Assembly (NCBI GenBank): GCA_030673995.1
Contig: DAOUYU010000087.1
Span: 1-7,278, forward strand
Reading direction: 5' to 3'
DNA length: 7,278 nt
From: Candidatus Aminicenantota bacterium
Lineage (GTDB): Bacteria > Acidobacteriota > Aminicenantia > Aminicenantales > Aminicenantaceae
In this document: piece after piece, positions 1 to 5,868 of the stretch
Position numbering within the stretch: position 1 is the first letter of the stretch
Layout of the letters: every line of letters starts with the position of its first letter
Translations under genes and position numbers: made by a program
Notes under the pieces: model-generated
Database searches by the model: none
Seen by the model: the letters and a program-made list of their open reading frames with translations, nothing else
Told to the model about the DNA's origin: nothing

Positions 1-659
1 TTATAATAGGAATCTCCTAAGTAAAAATAGACTCTATCCATTTTTGAAAAATTTGGAAAATCAGTCATTATCTCTTTCAATCGTTGTACTGCAGCTCCAA
101 CGACATTCACTGTGTAATAATATTTTCCTATATGGAGATAATGTTCTGCCAATCTCTCTTCACAATCAAGTATCTTTTCACTGGCAGATTTTGCTGCTTC
201 ACTGGTTGGGTATTTATTGACAACTATTTTAAATTCTTTGAGGGCTAGTTTTGTTTTTGTCTGGTCCCTTCCTGGCCTTAAGACTTTTTTATAATATGTC
301 AGAGCGATTTGATTTTGTGCATAAGGTGCAGAAGGGCTGAAAGGAAAGAGGTTTATGAACTCCCTGTATTCAGAGGAAGCGAGTATCATACTCCCCTCAT
401 CTCCCTTTTGAAAGAAAGAGTCGGCAATAGCTAATTTCGCCCGTTGAGCATAAAAGCTTCTGGGAAAGGAGTCAATAACTTGTCTGAAATACAGGCGAGC
501 TCTCTCTGGGTCCTTTTTGATATATTTTTCTCCCTGTTTATACAGATTTTCATCTGAGGAGATTTCATCCGGTGAAATCTCTGTTTTCTTCCCCCCGCAG
601 CCGAAGCCGAGGATGATAATGAGGAGAGAAACTGAAAGAGCGATTAGGCGCTTGTTCAT
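1..659 (-). CDS. bamD: Outer-membrane assembly lipoprotein BamD (partial, C-terminus off the left edge)
   Basis: Translating the minus strand from the ATG at 659 gives 219 open codons that run off the window, so the C-terminus is missing. I see a short positive start (MNKR), a hydrophobic stretch at residues 5-20 and Cys21 in the context LGFGC, which reads as a lipoprotein signal peptide. The -3 residue is Gly rather than the usual Leu, so the lipobox is slightly atypical. After it come helical TPR-like units with the BamD pattern: LYKQGEKYIKKDPERARLYF near 39-58, FPRSFYAQRAKLAIADSFF near 65-83, FINLFPFSPSAPYAQNQIAL near 101-120, then KYPTSEAAKSA near 149-159 and DFPNF near 200-204. In known bacteria BamD is a periplasm-facing lipoprotein that works with BamA to insert beta-barrel proteins. 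An AAGG-type ribosome site lies 8-9 nt upstream. It is the last gene of the left operon, 31 bp after the epimerase. A generic TPR lipoprotein is the alternative, but length, lipobox and repeat order favour BamD. Confidence 0.85.
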   Translation of the reverse strand, partial: MNKRLIALSVSLLIIILGFGCGGKKTEISPDEISSDENLYKQGEKYIKKDPERARLYFRQVIDSFPRSFYAQRAKLAIADSFFQKGDEGSMILASSEYREFINLFPFSPSAPYAQNQIALTYYKKVLRPGRDQTKTKLALKEFKIVVNKYPTSEAAKSASEKILDCEERLAEHYLHIGKYYYTVNVVGAAVQRLKEIMTDFPNFSKMDRVYFYLGDSYY

Positions 660-667
660 TGTATTAT

Positions 668-673
668 TCCTTT
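668..673 (-). promoter_or_regulatory. Ribosome binding site of bamD
   Basis: On the minus strand the sequence AAAAGGAATAATACAATG places a purine-rich AAAGGA core 8 nt before the ATG at 659. It supports this start and lies inside the 31-bp gap after the epimerase stop, so bamD has its own initiation site while sharing the transcript. Confidence 0.5.
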
Positions 674-690
674 TATAAATTTCTTATCTT

Positions 691-1635
691 TTAGGAAGAA
701 TAGAGTCCTTGAATCCAAGTCCATTCTTCTTTGAGTCCGTCAGGTAGCTGGATTTGAGGCGAATAATTGAGTTCTTTGTGTGCCTTTTGGATATCAGCAA
801 GAGTATGAGGGACATCTCCTTTCTGTTTTTCTTCCCGGAACATTTTTATTTTTTTTTGGCAGATACTCTCTAAAATTGGGAAGATTTCTTCCAATTTTTT
901 TCGACTTCCCCCACCAATATTATATATTTCTCCTGGCACTCCATTTTTAAGAGACGAAAAATTGGCTTCAATGATGTCATCGACATACGTGAAGTCCCTG
1001 GTCTGTTTTCCGTCACCATAAACAGTGATCTGCTTATCTTCTGCAATAGCCTTGAAGAATTTATGAAAGGCCATGTCCGGCCGTTGTCCTGGACCGTAAA
1101 CGGTGAAGAATCTCAGAGAGACCGTGGGAACATTGTAATTTTTAAAGTAAAGAAAACAGAGATGTTCAGCCGCGAGTTTGCTAACTCCATAAGGGGAGAA
1201 AGGATAAAGAGGGCTGGTCTCGGACATGGGAAGTTCTGGGCAGAATCCATAGACAGAAGAAGAAGAGGCATAAATGAACTTTTTTATCCGGCTGTTTTTT
1301 GCTGCTTCTAATAATTTTTGAGTGGCTTCGATGTTGTTTTTTATGTATACAGAAAAATTCTCTCCCCAACTGGTCCTTACCCCGGCTTGGGCAGCATGAT
1401 GAAAAACATAATCTGTTTTTGATAAGAGTTTTTTTAATTCCAGATCATTCAAATCGCTGCTCAAAAATTTAAAATTTTTTTCTCTCATGAGCGGCTTGAT
1501 ATTTCTTTCTTTTATCCACTTAGGGTAGGAATCCGTAAAAGAGTCGATGCCGGCCACAGAGAATCCTTCCTTTATGAGTTTCCTGCAGAGATGCGATCCG
1601 ATGAATCCTGCAGCTCCGGTTACTAAACACGTCAT
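691..1635 (-). CDS. NAD-dependent sugar-nucleotide epimerase/dehydratase (extended SDR)
   Basis: This is a complete 314-residue extended short-chain dehydrogenase. The nucleotide-binding glycine motif GAAGFIG is at residues 7-13, and Asp31 at the end of beta-2 fits NAD rather than NADP. HHAAQAGVRTSW (79-90) is typical of UDP-glucuronate and UDP-glucose 4-epimerases. The catalytic set is SSSSVYG (124-130) with YGVSK (149-153), giving Tyr149 and Lys153. RFFTVYGPGQRPDMA (175-189), GDGKQTRDFTYVDD (207-220) and YNIGGG (238-243) complete the substrate-binding half. The family acts in the cytoplasm on UDP- or GDP-sugars, usually to supply polysaccharide or LPS synthesis. The exact substrate cannot be assigned; UDP-glucuronate or UDP-glucose 4-epimerase is the best guess. 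The start is fixed because beta-1 begins at residue 2. The ribosome site is weak (GAGAAATC just before ATG), and the gene follows the PASTA gene by 55 bp, so coupled transcription is likely. Confidence 0.9.
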   Translation of the reverse strand: MTCLVTGAAGFIGSHLCRKLIKEGFSVAGIDSFTDSYPKWIKERNIKPLMREKNFKFLSSDLNDLELKKLLSKTDYVFHHAAQAGVRTSWGENFSVYIKNNIEATQKLLEAAKNSRIKKFIYASSSSVYGFCPELPMSETSPLYPFSPYGVSKLAAEHLCFLYFKNYNVPTVSLRFFTVYGPGQRPDMAFHKFFKAIAEDKQITVYGDGKQTRDFTYVDDIIEANFSSLKNGVPGEIYNIGGGSRKKLEEIFPILESICQKKIKMFREEKQKGDVPHTLADIQKAHKELNYSPQIQLPDGLKEEWTWIQGLYSS

Positions 1636-1690
1636 GATTTCTCGATTGTTGAGGGATCAGTTGAGAGAAGGAAAGGGGCGATCTGAATCA

Positions 1691-2410
1691 TTATTTGCTT
1701 ACCTCGAGGGTGATCGGATTATTTTTTTGTACGGGAAAACCAGGCTGAGGGGTTTGATTGGTAATGATTCCAGGGATATTCAGATGAGGATAGTATTTCT
1801 GGCGTTTATCTGCTACATTGAAGCCCAATTCTTTTAACTTGACTATCATTGTCTCTGCTTCTTTTCCAATCAAATCGGGCATGAGATATTTTTCTTCTTC
1901 TCCTCCCTGACTGACAAGGAGACTCACGTATAAGTTCCTTCCAGCCTCTTCAAAAGCGGGGGGGTATTGAGCAATGATTTTACCGGCAGAATATTTTGTG
2001 TTATGAACATGAGATATTGTGCCCTTTCTTAAGCCCGCATCGCTGAGAATTTGATTGATCGTCTCGAAATTCTTTCCTGTAAGTCGTGGAATAATGATCA
2101 TCTCACTGCCTGCACTCACGATAACCTTTACTGCTTTATAATATTTTACTTTTGAACCTGGAGCCGGGTCTTGAAAAATGATTTTTCCCTGTTTCCACTG
2201 GTTGTCGAACTGTTCTCCTTTTTTGACAATGGATAATCTTTTCTTATCAAGCTCAGGTTTTGCCTCTTCAAGAGTTTTCCCGATGATTTTGGGGACAGTG
2301 GCCACTTCGCCTTTGATGACCAGCTGGGAAGACACAATAGCACTCATAAAAAAGATTATGAAAAAAATAAATAAAAAAAGTAAGACATTGTAAATTTTTT
2401 TTGCAAGCAT
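1691..2410 (-). CDS. Membrane-anchored protein with three PASTA domains
   Basis: This complete 239-residue protein starts with MLAKK, followed by one hydrophobic helix (about residues 8-28) that can be an inner-membrane anchor or uncleaved signal. The rest would be periplasmic. Three PASTA domains follow: about 35-100 (VPKIIGKTLEEAKPELD through VKVIVSAG), 101-168 (IPRLTGKNFETINQILSDAG through VSLLVSQG) and 173-238 (MPDLIGKEAETMIVKLKELG through ITLEVSK). Each has the 'P-x-(L/I)-x-G-(K)' opening, a middle 'G-x-I' strand, the 'Q-x-P-x-P/A' turn and a closing beta strand. PASTA domains are best known from PknB-type kinases and penicillin-binding proteins, where some bind muropeptides. Here no kinase or transpeptidase domain is present, so the protein could be a stand-alone envelope sensor or scaffold (inference). 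It is the first gene of the operon with the epimerase and bamD. No clear Shine-Dalgarno precedes the ATG. Confidence 0.85.
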   Translation of the reverse strand: MLAKKIYNVLLFLFIFFIIFFMSAIVSSQLVIKGEVATVPKIIGKTLEEAKPELDKKRLSIVKKGEQFDNQWKQGKIIFQDPAPGSKVKYYKAVKVIVSAGSEMIIIPRLTGKNFETINQILSDAGLRKGTISHVHNTKYSAGKIIAQYPPAFEEAGRNLYVSLLVSQGGEEEKYLMPDLIGKEAETMIVKLKELGFNVADKRQKYYPHLNIPGIITNQTPQPGFPVQKNNPITLEVSK

Positions 2411-2414
2411 GGTT

Positions 2415-2438
2415 ACTGTTTAAAAAAATGGGAACAGT
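2415..2438. repeat. Short inverted repeat in the leader of the PASTA gene
   Basis: ACTGTT (2415-2420) and AACAGT (2433-2438) are perfect 6-bp inverted copies separated by 12 AT-rich bases. They lie between the likely minus-strand promoter and the PASTA start codon, which lacks a clear ribosome site. This could be an operator or a weak leader hairpin, but a 6-bp arm in AT-rich DNA may be chance. Confidence 0.25.
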
Positions 2439-2441
2439 TTA

Positions 2442-2470
2442 TTAATACCATAGTTTCATAACCAAGTAAA
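2442..2470 (-). promoter_or_regulatory. Candidate sigma-70-type promoter of the PASTA-epimerase-bamD operon
   Basis: On the minus strand, TTTACT (2470-2465) and TATTAA (2447-2442) are separated by 17 bp. Each matches four of six consensus positions, about 30 bp before the PASTA start. It is the best candidate in the 137-bp divergent region, but the match is modest. Confidence 0.3.
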
Positions 2471-2492
2471 CGGAGGAAAAGTTACCTATCCC

Positions 2493-2521
2493 TTTCAGGA
2501 ACATTGTCTTTTTTGTATAAT
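2493..2521 (+). promoter_or_regulatory. Candidate sigma-70-type promoter of the threonine aldolase gene
   Basis: A perfect TATAAT lies at 2516-2521. Upstream, TTTCAG (2493-2498, 17-bp spacing) or TTCAGG (16-bp spacing) is only a weak -35 element. Transcription would start near 2528, giving a leader of about 20 nt that contains the ribosome site and little else, so a riboswitch or attenuator is unlikely. Confidence 0.5.
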
Positions 2522-2533
2522 AGTGGCTCACGG

Positions 2534-2539
2534 AAGGAG
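2534..2539 (+). promoter_or_regulatory. Strong ribosome binding site of the threonine aldolase gene
   Basis: AAGGAG within CGGAAGGAGAATAGGCG, 8 nt before the ATG at 2548. It is the strongest Shine-Dalgarno match seen in the window and fixes the start. Confidence 0.75.
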
Positions 2540-2547
2540 AATAGGCG

Positions 2548-3582
2548 ATGGATAAATATTCGGATTTTAGAAGCGATACGGTCACTCGACCTACTGAAAA
2601 TATGAAAAAAGCGATGGCAGAGGCGGTAGTAGGAGATGATGTTTTGGGGGATGATCCTACTGTTCAGAAACTGGAGTCTTTGTCCGCAGATATAATGGGT
2701 AAAGAAGCTGCTTTGTTTGTTCCCTCTGGAACGATGGGAAATTCCATCGCCATAAAAGTCTGGACGAAAGAATTAGAAGAAGTCATCGTGGAAGAACGGG
2801 CTCATCTTTACAATATGGAATCGACTCACATGACATTTATATCAAGGGTGACTCCCCGTCCTCTCTCTTCAAACCGGGGAGCAATGGACCCGGAGGAGGT
2901 GGAGAGAAATATCCGGAAGCCTTCCGTACATTTTCCTCGGACATCTCTTATCTGTGTAGAAAATACACATAACAACTTGAGCGGAGCGGTTGTCCCTATG
3001 GAGAATCTGAAGGCTATTCGGGAGATCGCTGACAGGCATGAGATAAAAATACATTTTGACGGGGCTCGCGTTTTTAACGCCAGCCATGTCTCTGGAATTT
3101 CTGTGAAAGAATATGCAGCGATTGGCGATTCCTTAATGTTTTGTCTATCCAAAGGTCTGTCCGCTCCTGTTGGTTCTTTATTGGTCGGAGACAGAGATTT
3201 TATCGATTATGCACGCCGCGTGAGAAAAGCACTGGGCGGAGGAATGAGGCAGGTTGGAATTCTGGCTGCACCGGGAATTGTTGCTTTGACAGAAATGGTT
3301 GACAGGTTGAAAGAAGATCATAAAAGGGCAAAAAAATTGGCATTAGCCATCGCCGATCTTCCTGGAATTATCCTTAATCCTGACCACATTGAAACGAACA
3401 TGATCATTTTTGATCTCAGCCATCCCAGCCTTACCATTCCTGATTTTTTAGCGAAGCTCGAAGAACGAAGAATATTGGCGCTGGCCACAAGGGGAGGAAT
3501 TCGTTTTGTTACTCACAAAGATATAGATGATGATGACATAGATAGAGCGTACGCCGCCTTTCAAGATATCCTAACCAGGTGA
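2548..3582 (+). CDS. ltaE: Low-specificity L-threonine aldolase (PLP-dependent)
   Basis: This complete 344-residue fold-type I PLP enzyme cleaves L-threonine or L-allo-threonine to glycine and acetaldehyde in the cytoplasm; the family also acts on other beta-hydroxy amino acids. The N-terminal signature DFRSDTVTRPTENM (6-19) is followed by GDDVLGDDPTV (29-39) and PSGTMGN (59-65), which forms the phosphate-binding turn. His86 (ERAHLY) is the expected ring-stacking residue. ENTHNN (138-143), HFDGAR (169-174, Asp171 to the pyridine nitrogen) and CLSKGLSAPVGSLL (199-212, Schiff-base Lys202) follow, then GGGMRQVG (230-237). All key residues are present and the length is normal (about 330-350). The gene stands alone on the plus strand, divergent from the PASTA operon and convergent with the oxidoreductase, so context adds no pathway clue. 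GTG at 3579 overlaps its stop, but the frame that follows is repeat DNA. The symbol ltaE is by family; stereospecificity is not readable. Confidence 0.93.
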   Translation: MDKYSDFRSDTVTRPTENMKKAMAEAVVGDDVLGDDPTVQKLESLSADIMGKEAALFVPSGTMGNSIAIKVWTKELEEVIVEERAHLYNMESTHMTFISRVTPRPLSSNRGAMDPEEVERNIRKPSVHFPRTSLICVENTHNNLSGAVVPMENLKAIREIADRHEIKIHFDGARVFNASHVSGISVKEYAAIGDSLMFCLSKGLSAPVGSLLVGDRDFIDYARRVRKALGGGMRQVGILAAPGIVALTEMVDRLKEDHKRAKKLALAIADLPGIILNPDHIETNMIIFDLSHPSLTIPDFLAKLEERRILALATRGGIRFVTHKDIDDDDIDRAYAAFQDILTR

Positions 3583-3629
3583 AACAGACACTTGTTAAGG
3601 ATTATATTTATTATGAGGAGAGCAGTTAT

Positions 3630-3644
3630 CCTGGATTATTCACG
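3630..3644 (+). repeat. Left copy of the CCTGGATTATTCACG repeat
   Basis: The 13 bases CCTGGATTATTCA (3630-3642) occur perfectly in inverted orientation at 3847-3859. The full 15-mer matches the inverted sequence at 3877-3891 at 14 of 15 positions. The pair brackets the MITE-like element from both sides, so it may be the end sequence of an older, larger element or a dispersed repeat family of this genome. Confidence 0.6.
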
Positions 3645-3676
3645 AGTCGAGATTGCTTTTGGTATGTTCAGTTCTT

Positions 3677-3818
3677 TCTGTCATTCCCGCGAAGGCGGGA
3701 ATCCAGTAGAATAATAAATCTTTTTATCTCTACTTTTCTTATATTTTATTTTTTTATTACTAATCCTGGATTCTTGCTACCCCGCCTACGCGGGCACAGG
3801 CTTCGCGGGAATGACAGA
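3677..3818. mobile_element. MITE-like palindromic repeat element, 142 bp
   Basis: The ends TCTGTCATTCCCGCGAAG (3677-3694) and CTTCGCGGGAATGACAGA (3801-3818) are perfect 18-bp inverted repeats. Further in, GAATCCAG (3699-3706) pairs with CTGGATTC (3766-3773). The left arm alone folds as a perfect hairpin, ATTCCCGC-GAAG-GCGGGAAT (3683-3702). The right arm carries 27 extra bases (3774-3800), including a second small palindrome CCCGC-CTAC-GCGGG (3781-3794). No protein is encoded. The motif resembles the CATTCCCGCGNNNGCGGGAATCCAG repeats scattered through many proteobacterial and other environmental genomes, whose translation yields spurious 'FPRRRESS' peptides. The element is non-autonomous, and no transposase is in the window. 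No convincing target-site duplication is seen directly outside the ends. Confidence 0.75.
3683..3702 (+). repeat. Perfect hairpin in the left arm of the MITE-like element
   Basis: An 8-bp stem, ATTCCCGC / GCGGGAAT, with loop GAAG. It is not followed closely by a T run (the nearest one begins about 19 nt later), so it is a poor intrinsic terminator, but it could act as an RNA 3' stabiliser for the threonine aldolase message. Confidence 0.6.
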
Positions 3819-3846
3819 TGTGATGAGCCTTTGTCGGCAGTTTTTA

Positions 3847-3910
3847 TGAATAATCCAGGTTATTTCTTTTTCTCTACGTGAATAATTCAGGTTATTTTTT
3901 TTTCTCTATA
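3847..3910. repeat. Two tandem 32-bp units spanning the oxidoreductase gene end
   Basis: Units 3847-3878 and 3879-3910 are direct copies matching at 28 of 32 positions; all four differences are C/T or G/A changes. Each starts TGAATAAT(C/T)CAGGTTATTT and ends in a T-rich tract with TCTCTA. On the minus strand the right unit contains the last codons and stop of the oxidoreductase (GAG AAA AAA AAA TAA). The left unit repeats the same signal (GAG AAA AAG AAA TAA) after the real stop. This is a duplicated gene tail, or a repeat that has captured it. Confidence 0.75.
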
Positions 3911-5868
3911 AGAGCCTGAGTGACAAGCTCTACAATATCCCATACCTTTACGTCCTCTTCCATGTTCTTGTCTTTTATTGCATCAGTGAACATGGTGACA
4001 CAAAAGGGACAGGCAGTAGCAATCCACTCAGGCTCTACAGCCAGGGCGTCCTCAAGACGCTGGATGTTCATTCTCTTGCCGATCTTTTCATCCATCCACA
4101 TCCAGCCTCCCCCTGCCCCGCAGCATAAAGAGTCTGCTCTCGAGCGTTTCATTTCTCTGATATTGAGAGAAGGGATGGCCTTGAGCACTTCCCTTGGGGG
4201 CTCGTATAGGCCGTTGTAGCGGCCGAGATAGCAAGGGTCATGGTAGGTAAGCTTTTTGGCCAGGGGCTGCTCCAGTTTGAGGCGCCCATTTCGGATGTTT
4301 TCATGAAGGAATTCAGCATGGTGTATCACTTCGCATTTAAAGCCGAGTTGTGGATATTCATTCTTGAGCGTGTTGTAACAGTGGGGACATGTGGTCAGGA
4401 TTTTTTTTATGTTATACCGGTTGAATGTTTCTATATTGGTCTGAGCGAGCATCTGGTACAGATATTCGTTGCCCACACGCCTGGCCGGGTCACCGCAACA
4501 GCCCTCCTCGATTCCAAGAATGGCGAATTTAACGCCGAGGTTATTCAGAATTCTTACCATGGACTCGGTTGCTTTTTTATTTCGGTCTTCGTATGAACGA
4601 ATACAGCCTACAAAAAATAAATAATCGATCTCCTTTCCCGTAAGCTCTGACATGGTCGGAACATCCAGTCCCTCCACCCAGTCAGCACGGTCCGCTCGCC
4701 CCATACCCCAGGGATTAGAGTTTGTCTCCAGGCCCTTGAAGGCAGTTTTGAGTTCCTCGGGGAATTGGCTCTCCATGAGTACCTGATAACGCCTCATATC
4801 TACGATTTTATCGATGTGTTCGACAAAGACAGGACAATGCTCCATGCAAGAGCGGCAGGTCGTACAGGCCCAGAGAACATCCTGCTCGATAACGCTTCCC
4901 ACGAGTGCGGGAACTTCCTCTGCTTCGGCTCCTTTGATCTTAGCTTTAATAATATGGGGCGCCCTGATATGCAAATGGGTTTTTAAGTCATTAATGATCT
5001 TCTTTGGAGACAAGGACTTTTCGGTTAAATAAGCAGGGCAGTGATCCTGACACCTCCCGCACCTCATGCAGGCATCCAGATCCATAAGCTGCTTCCATGT
5101 AAATTCTTCGATTTTTGATATTCCAAAAGTCTCGGCCTCTTCATCCTCCCGGTCTAAATGGGAAAGGGTGCCTTTAGGTTCAAGGGAGCGGTAGATCATG
5201 TTAAGCGGAGAGCTGACGATATGGAAAAGTGTGGAGAAAGGGATATAAGCGATAGTGCCGAGAACAACAAAGAAGTGGATTCGGAAAAAAACCGTAGCCA
5301 GAAAGCCTTTGGCTTGGCTGCTCAGACCGGTTATGTTTATGAGCGAAGCTATAATCCTACCTACAGGCGCCCATGCTTGTGCGTCCTTACCGATGACTGA
5401 TAACCTAAGACTTTCGAGTATTATCCCGGAGAGAAGGATAATCAGGATAAGGATGAGGGCAGCAAGATCGTCGGGCTGATTGTCCAGTCTCGACGGCCGA
5501 GTGACATAACGGCGATACATGGCCAGGATGAGGCCTGCGACCGCTGCAAGAGCGATTATATCGAGGGAAAGAGACAGGATGCGGGCGAGCAGAGTGGGCA
5601 GGGTAAACATGAACTGGGTTACGACAATAACCGAAAACGGCACTAAAAAGCCCAGGAAGAGAAGAAGATGGATAGAGCCGGGATACAGGTCTTGTAAAAT
5701 CCTCCGGTGGATGATTCCATCTACCAGAAAAGATTTTATTCTAAACCATATTTTGTCGGATCGATTATCGCTTACTCCTATACGCCAATTTCGAGTGCGT
5801 TTATAAAAGCCCCATGAAAAGATGACGAGGGCCAGAAGGATAAAAAATATGTCGAATGCTTTAATCAT
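3892..5868 (-). CDS. Membrane Fe-S oxidoreductase: NarI-like cytochrome b fused to HdrD-like CCG domains (EMO/DsrMK-like)
   Basis: I read 658 residues from the ATG at 5868, preceded by GGAAAG at normal spacing; an upstream ATG at 5898 would add ten residues but lacks a ribosome site. About five membrane helices lie at roughly 3-20, 65-88, 94-118, 135-154 and 189-218. His54, His67, His198 and His216 resemble the NarI heme b ligand set; the 198/216 spacing of 18 equals that of NarI. The cytoplasmic part has two [4Fe-4S] motifs (Cys267/270/273/277 and 335/338/341/345). Two complete CCG domains follow (Cys422, 457-458, 494, 497; and 546, 582-583, 620, 623), which in HdrB-type proteins hold noncubane clusters. 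This layout is that of ETF:(mena)quinone oxidoreductases, and resembles DsrM and DsrK fused. It probably moves electrons between a cytoplasmic donor and quinone. No etfAB is in the window, so the donor is unproven. It is the last gene of the cytochrome operon. Confidence 0.85.
   Translation of the reverse strand: MIKAFDIFFILLALVIFSWGFYKRTRNWRIGVSDNRSDKIWFRIKSFLVDGIIHRRILQDLYPGSIHLLLFLGFLVPFSVIVVTQFMFTLPTLLARILSLSLDIIALAAVAGLILAMYRRYVTRPSRLDNQPDDLAALILILIILLSGIILESLRLSVIGKDAQAWAPVGRIIASLINITGLSSQAKGFLATVFFRIHFFVVLGTIAYIPFSTLFHIVSSPLNMIYRSLEPKGTLSHLDREDEEAETFGISKIEEFTWKQLMDLDACMRCGRCQDHCPAYLTEKSLSPKKIINDLKTHLHIRAPHIIKAKIKGAEAEEVPALVGSVIEQDVLWACTTCRSCMEHCPVFVEHIDKIVDMRRYQVLMESQFPEELKTAFKGLETNSNPWGMGRADRADWVEGLDVPTMSELTGKEIDYLFFVGCIRSYEDRNKKATESMVRILNNLGVKFAILGIEEGCCGDPARRVGNEYLYQMLAQTNIETFNRYNIKKILTTCPHCYNTLKNEYPQLGFKCEVIHHAEFLHENIRNGRLKLEQPLAKKLTYHDPCYLGRYNGLYEPPREVLKAIPSLNIREMKRSRADSLCCGAGGGWMWMDEKIGKRMNIQRLEDALAVEPEWIATACPFCVTMFTDAIKDKNMEEDVKVWDIVELVTQALIEKKK

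Larger units (their letters stand above)
3583..3891. other. Convergent intergenic region, gene-free and rich in repeats
   Basis: These 309 bp lie between the stop codons of the threonine aldolase (plus) and the oxidoreductase (minus). They hold a MITE-like palindromic element, a longer-range inverted repeat around it, and most of a 32-bp tandem duplication. The core between the MITE ends (about 3707-3765) is very AT-rich, with T runs and no gene. I see no classic GC-hairpin-plus-T-run terminator for either gene, though the hairpins could end or stabilise transcripts from both sides. Confidence 0.8.

Noticed and set aside
1063..1369. Open frames on both strands inside the epimerase gene
   Set aside because: They lie within a complete epimerase with its Tyr-x3-Lys motif and have no supporting signals.
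2826..3152. Minus-strand frames inside the threonine aldolase gene
   Set aside because: The plus-strand enzyme is complete with all catalytic residues; the antisense frames have no family features.
3683..3730. Intrinsic terminator for the threonine aldolase
   Set aside because: The hairpin is strong, but the nearest T run starts about 19 nt after the stem, too far for a typical intrinsic terminator, and the stem belongs to the mobile repeat.
3677..3818. CRISPR-like repeat array
   Set aside because: There is one inverted pair and no series of direct repeats with equal spacers; no cas gene is nearby.
3579..3881. Plus-strand frame of 100 codons overlapping the threonine aldolase stop (GTGA)
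   Set aside because: It is a translation of the repeat cluster. FPRRRESS comes from the MITE left arm and PRLRGHRLRGNDR from the right arm, the well-known artefact of this repeat. There is no ribosome site of its own and no protein-like composition.
3920..5806. Several plus-strand open frames of 70-118 codons opposite the oxidoreductase
   Set aside because: The minus strand encodes an unmistakable protein with helices and cysteine motifs across the whole stretch. The plus frames are antisense shadows with no motifs.
3892..5868. Glycolate oxidase or glycerol-3-phosphate dehydrogenase Fe-S subunit (GlcF/GlpC)
   Set aside because: Those have similar Fe-S and CCG parts but lack the roughly 220-residue N-terminal membrane domain with NarI-like histidines seen here, and no GlcD/GlpA-like flavoprotein is adjacent.
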